In this document: one piece after another, positions 62,601 through 64,000 of the stretch
Position numbering within the stretch: position 1 is the stretch's first letter
How the letters are laid out: each line of letters begins with the position of its first letter
DNA from: Myxacorys chilensis ATA2-1-KO14
GTDB taxonomy: Bacteria > Cyanobacteriota > Cyanobacteriia > Leptolyngbyales > Leptolyngbyaceae
Assembly: GCA_019359275.1 (NCBI GenBank)
Contig: JAHHHP010000011.1
Location: 33,772 to 97,771 of the forward strand
Reading direction: 5' to 3'
Length of the DNA: 64,000 nucleotides
The notes under the pieces: generated by a model
What the model saw: the letters and a program-made list of their open reading frames with translations, nothing else
Database searches by the model: none
Told to the model about the DNA's origin: nothing
Made by a program: the position numbers and the translations under genes

Positions 62601-63201
62601 TATGGAAATTCGCGGTGTCGGTAACTTACTCGGTGCAGAACAATCAGGACAGATGGACGCGATCGGGTTTGATTTGTATATGGAAATGCTGCAAGACGCG
62701 ATCAAAGAAATTCGGGGTCAAGAGATTCCGCAAGTGGACGATACACAAATCGATCTGCAACTCACAGCCTTTATTCCTGCCGATTACATTCCCGATCTTG
62801 ATCAAAAGATGAGTGCCTACCGTGCCGTTGCCACCGCTCAATCGAAGCAAGAACTGACGCAAATCGCGGCAGATTGGAACGATCGCTATGGCACAATTCC
62901 AGGAGCATCTCAACAACTCTTGCGCGTGATGGAACTCAAACAAGTCGCGAAAAAACTTGGTTTCTCTCGCATCAAGCCCGAAGGCAAACAGCACGTCATT
63001 TTAGAAACGCCAATGGAAGAACCCGCGTGGAACTTGCTGAAAGAAAACTTACCCGATCATCTGCGATCGCGCTTCGTCTTCATGCCAGGAAAAGTGACGG
63101 TGCGAGGACTGGGAATGCTGAGCGCCGATCAGCAATTGTCGAATCTAATCGATTGGCTGGGTCGAATGCAGGGGGCTTTACCGGAACTTGCTTTGGTGTA
63201 G
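59626..63201 (+). CDS. mfd: transcription-repair coupling factor
   Basis: The 1191-residue SF2 translocase removes RNA polymerase stalled at lesions and recruits UvrA. The N-terminal UvrB-like module covers about 1-350, the RNAP-interaction domain ([17 protein letters not shown]) lies near 522-538, and helicase motifs follow: Walker [10 protein letters not shown] near 671, DEEQRFG near 770, [18 protein letters not shown] near 942, and a TRCF C-terminal domain after about 1030. A hydrophilic insert of about 30 residues at 112-145 carries short inverted DNA repeats. The start has GAGG eight bases upstream. It is a housekeeping gene outside the EPS locus. Confidence 0.97.
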   Translation: MAFSSITRALGRLPLTAELLSKLTSQGALHLSGLARLPKGLVASTLAQAQSRPLLIVTSTLEEAGRWSAQLDAMGWQTMQFYPTSETSPYEPFDSEAEMTWGQLQVLAELVKNRDEGVPPPYSIADARRDDDGGTPNGDANLNNADKRDQKSARSSLAIVATERALQPHLPPVEALASYCLPLQKGQELDLNRLSEEVARLGYERVNLVETEGQWSRRGDIIDVFPVASELPIRLELFGDELDQIREFDPSTQRSLDRIEKIVLTPTSFSPIIQAALTADDLVPHLSAEEQERFEQEQPLEGMRRFLGLAFGHPASLLDYLPENTLIAIDEPDMTQAHSDRWVEHVEEQWQDVSAKHPLPKIHRAFTDSLVQVEQFERLYLSELAEEKNGLNLASRPVPAIPHQFARLAETLRGERDRNFAIWLVSAQPSRSVALLQEHDCPAQFVPNPRDYLAIDKLQIQHVPVAVKYSGLAELEGFILPTFRIVVITDKEFFGQQTLATPTYVRKRRRAASKQVDPNKLQPGDYVVHKSHGIGQFIKLESLTINQETREYLVLKYADGLLRVAADQLGSLSRFRAVGDAKPELNKMSSKAWEKTKGKVRKAVKKVAVDLLQLYAQRAQQQGFTYPVDMPWQAEMEDSFPYQPTPDQLKATQDVKQDMESDRPMDRLVCGDVGFGKTEVAIRAIFKAVTAGKQVALLAPTTILTQQHYHTLKERFAPYPIQVGLLNRFRSPEERKDIQRRLSTGELDIVVGTHQLLGKGVAFKDLGLLVVDEEQRFGVNQKEKIKSLRTKVDVLTLSATPIPRTLYMALSGVREMSLITTPPPSRRPIKTHLSSYDPEIMRSAIRQELDRGGQVFYVVPRVEGIEEISARLREMVPGARIAIAHGQMPESELESVMLTFGAGDADILLCTTIIESGLDIPRVNTILIEDSQKFGLSQLYQLRGRVGRAGIQAHAWLFYPKQHQLSDAARQRLRALQEFTQLGSGYQLAVRDMEIRGVGNLLGAEQSGQMDAIGFDLYMEMLQDAIKEIRGQEIPQVDDTQIDLQLTAFIPADYIPDLDQKMSAYRAVATAQSKQELTQIAADWNDRYGTIPGASQQLLRVMELKQVAKKLGFSRIKPEGKQHVILETPMEEPAWNLLKENLPDHLRSRFVFMPGKVTVRGLGMLSADQQLSNLIDWLGRMQGALPELALV
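59975..60028 (+). repeat. inverted and direct repeat block within the mfd insert
   Basis: TCCCTCC (59978-59984) is matched by GGAGGGA at 60008-60014 and again at 60022-60028. GCGTC (59975-59979) faces GACGC (60001-60005). The block lies in the linker insert of Mfd. Confidence 0.6.
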
Positions 63202-63247
63202 GCGACTCGGCAGTCTTGCTAAAATCTGACGTGTTTACCTGCGGCTT

Positions 63248-63511
63248 ATGGAAACGACAAAATTATCTAGCGACGGTCAAGTCACCATTCCTCAAGTACT
63301 GCGTGAGATGCATCAGTGGAAAGTGGGACAGGAATTCGTCGCAATCGATACTGGAGACGGAGTTCTCTTTAAACCTAAACCGCCATTTGTAGAGACGACT
63401 TTAGATACTGTCGCGGGATGTCTCAAACACGATGGAACGCCCGTCAGTTTGGAGGAGATGGAAGATGCAATCCGTCGCGGAGTAGAGGAGACATGGCATG
63501 ATCGCCGTTGA
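63248..63511 (+). CDS. AbrB/SpoVT-type antitoxin (VapB-like)
   Basis: The 87-residue protein has an N-terminal swapped-hairpin AbrB motif (TTKLSSDGQVTIPQVLREMH at 3-22) and a toxin-wrapping C-terminal part (LKHDGTPVSLEEMEDAIRRG). It would bind DNA at its own operon and neutralise the PIN toxin encoded next, whose start overlaps by 14 bases. That toxin is frameshifted here, so the antitoxin may be an orphan. Confidence 0.88.
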   Translation: METTKLSSDGQVTIPQVLREMHQWKVGQEFVAIDTGDGVLFKPKPPFVETTLDTVAGCLKHDGTPVSLEEMEDAIRRGVEETWHDRR

Positions 63512-63915
63512 CACAAATATTGTGGTTCGATTGCTGACCCAAGACGATGCCTTTCAGTACGAAAGAAGTTATCAGCTTTTTCAATCTGAGGCTGTTTTCA
63601 TTCCCAACACAGTCATTACTTGAAACAGAGTGGGTATTGCGGTTTTCGTACAAGCGCCAGTCTCATGAGATCCGCACAGCATTCAAAAATCTCTTTGGGC
63701 TGCCAAATGTTCACTTAAGCAACGCTAGATTAACTGAGCAGGTCTTGCAATGGCATGAGCGTGGCTTAGATTTTGCGGATGCTTTTCATCTTGCCCAATG
63801 CCAGCTATGTTCTGATTTCTATACGTTTGATGCAAAATTTGTTGATGGAGCGAAAGAACTGTCATCGTGTAGGGTGCAATATACTACAGTTGTAGATCGT
63901 TCATTGGCAGGTTGA
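63498..63915 (+). pseudogene. PIN-domain toxin (VapC-like), frameshifted
   Basis: From the ATG at 63498 the frame reads MIAVDTNIVVRLLTQDD (catalytic Asp5) and ends at TGA 63621. The next frame continues LETEWVLRFSYKRQSHEI, then LDFADAFHLAQ with the second acidic cluster, and ends at 63915. Removing one base near 63618 joins ...NTVI to LETEW as in intact VapC proteins. A single-base insertion or a sequencing error explains it. About 139 codons would result if repaired. Confidence 0.85.
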
Positions 63916-64000
63916 AGGGCTGTCCCCTTCTGAGACAATCGCTCTCAAGATTGCGTGGGGCTAAAATTGGACTGACCATCAAACTTGCAGCAGGCTGTAA

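Noticed and set aside
1..64000. tRNA, rRNA, insertion sequences, prophage or integrase genes
   Set aside because: No cloverleaf-like stretch, transposase or integrase motif was recognised in any gap or frame.

Overview
The window is a cyanobacterial chromosome segment, most likely from a filamentous Leptolyngbya/Oscillatoria-type strain. The evidence is the abundant HIP1 octamer GCGATCGC (for example at 2164 and 2945), a cyanoexosortase with a PEP-CTERM substrate, an SLBB exporter carrying an SLH-like segment, and cyanobacterial-style Mfd and CNNM/CBS proteins. About 50 kb is one extracellular-polysaccharide locus, transcribed almost entirely from the minus strand (roughly 53.7 kb down to 12.7 kb).

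Layout. 1-1321 (minus): a DNA-3-methyladenine glycosylase cut by the window edge and a phosphodiester glycosidase. 1873-6468 (plus): outer-membrane polysaccharide export protein and Wzc-like co-polymerase, closed by a strong hairpin terminator. 7387-9378 (minus): WbpM-type 4,6-dehydratase. 10257-12343: a convergent PAS histidine kinase and a response regulator with a degenerate DHp tail. 12693-16211 (minus): WbpL-like initiating transferase, WbpV-like reductase, GT2 and WcaF-like acetyltransferase. 16288-27302: a GH56-like Tat lipoprotein, a YdcF-like protein, Wzy and many GT2/GT4 enzymes. 27401-32581: a complete Kdo pathway (kdsD-kdsB-gene-kdsA-kdsC-GT4) behind a TTGACA promoter. 32920-39740: more transferases, including a GT-B protein with a KPHP motif, a GT8-like enzyme, a GT-C membrane protein and a DUF115/GT42-like protein. 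39771-43715: SMR-type small transporter, UbiA polyprenyl-phosphate phosphoribosyltransferase, and an SGNH/MBOAT acylation pair. 43896-53119: triple lectin-GDSL protein, 2OG-Fe(II) oxygenase, Wzm/Wzt ABC exporter with a glycan-binding tail, GT-C protein and DPM1-like GT2. 54551-56608: PEP-CTERM protein convergent with cyanoexosortase A. 57107-63915: LuxR-type response regulator, cupin, CNNM/CBS protein, mfd, and a VapBC-like pair whose toxin is frameshifted.

How it fits together (inference). UDP-GlcNAc is converted by the WbpM- and WbpV-type enzymes to a 6-deoxy-HexNAc, placed on undecaprenyl phosphate by the WbpL-like enzyme, and extended by about fifteen transferases. CMP-Kdo is supplied by the kds genes. 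Two lipid-linked sugar modules (UbiA/SMR/GT-C and DPM1-like/GT-C) could add periplasmic branches, and acetyl groups come from WcaF-like and MBOAT/SGNH enzymes. Assembly parts of both the Wzy route (Wzy, OPX, PCP) and the ABC route (Wzm/Wzt) are present, but no Wzx flippase is visible. Two-component genes sit inside the locus, and several short motifs recur in its intergenic regions.
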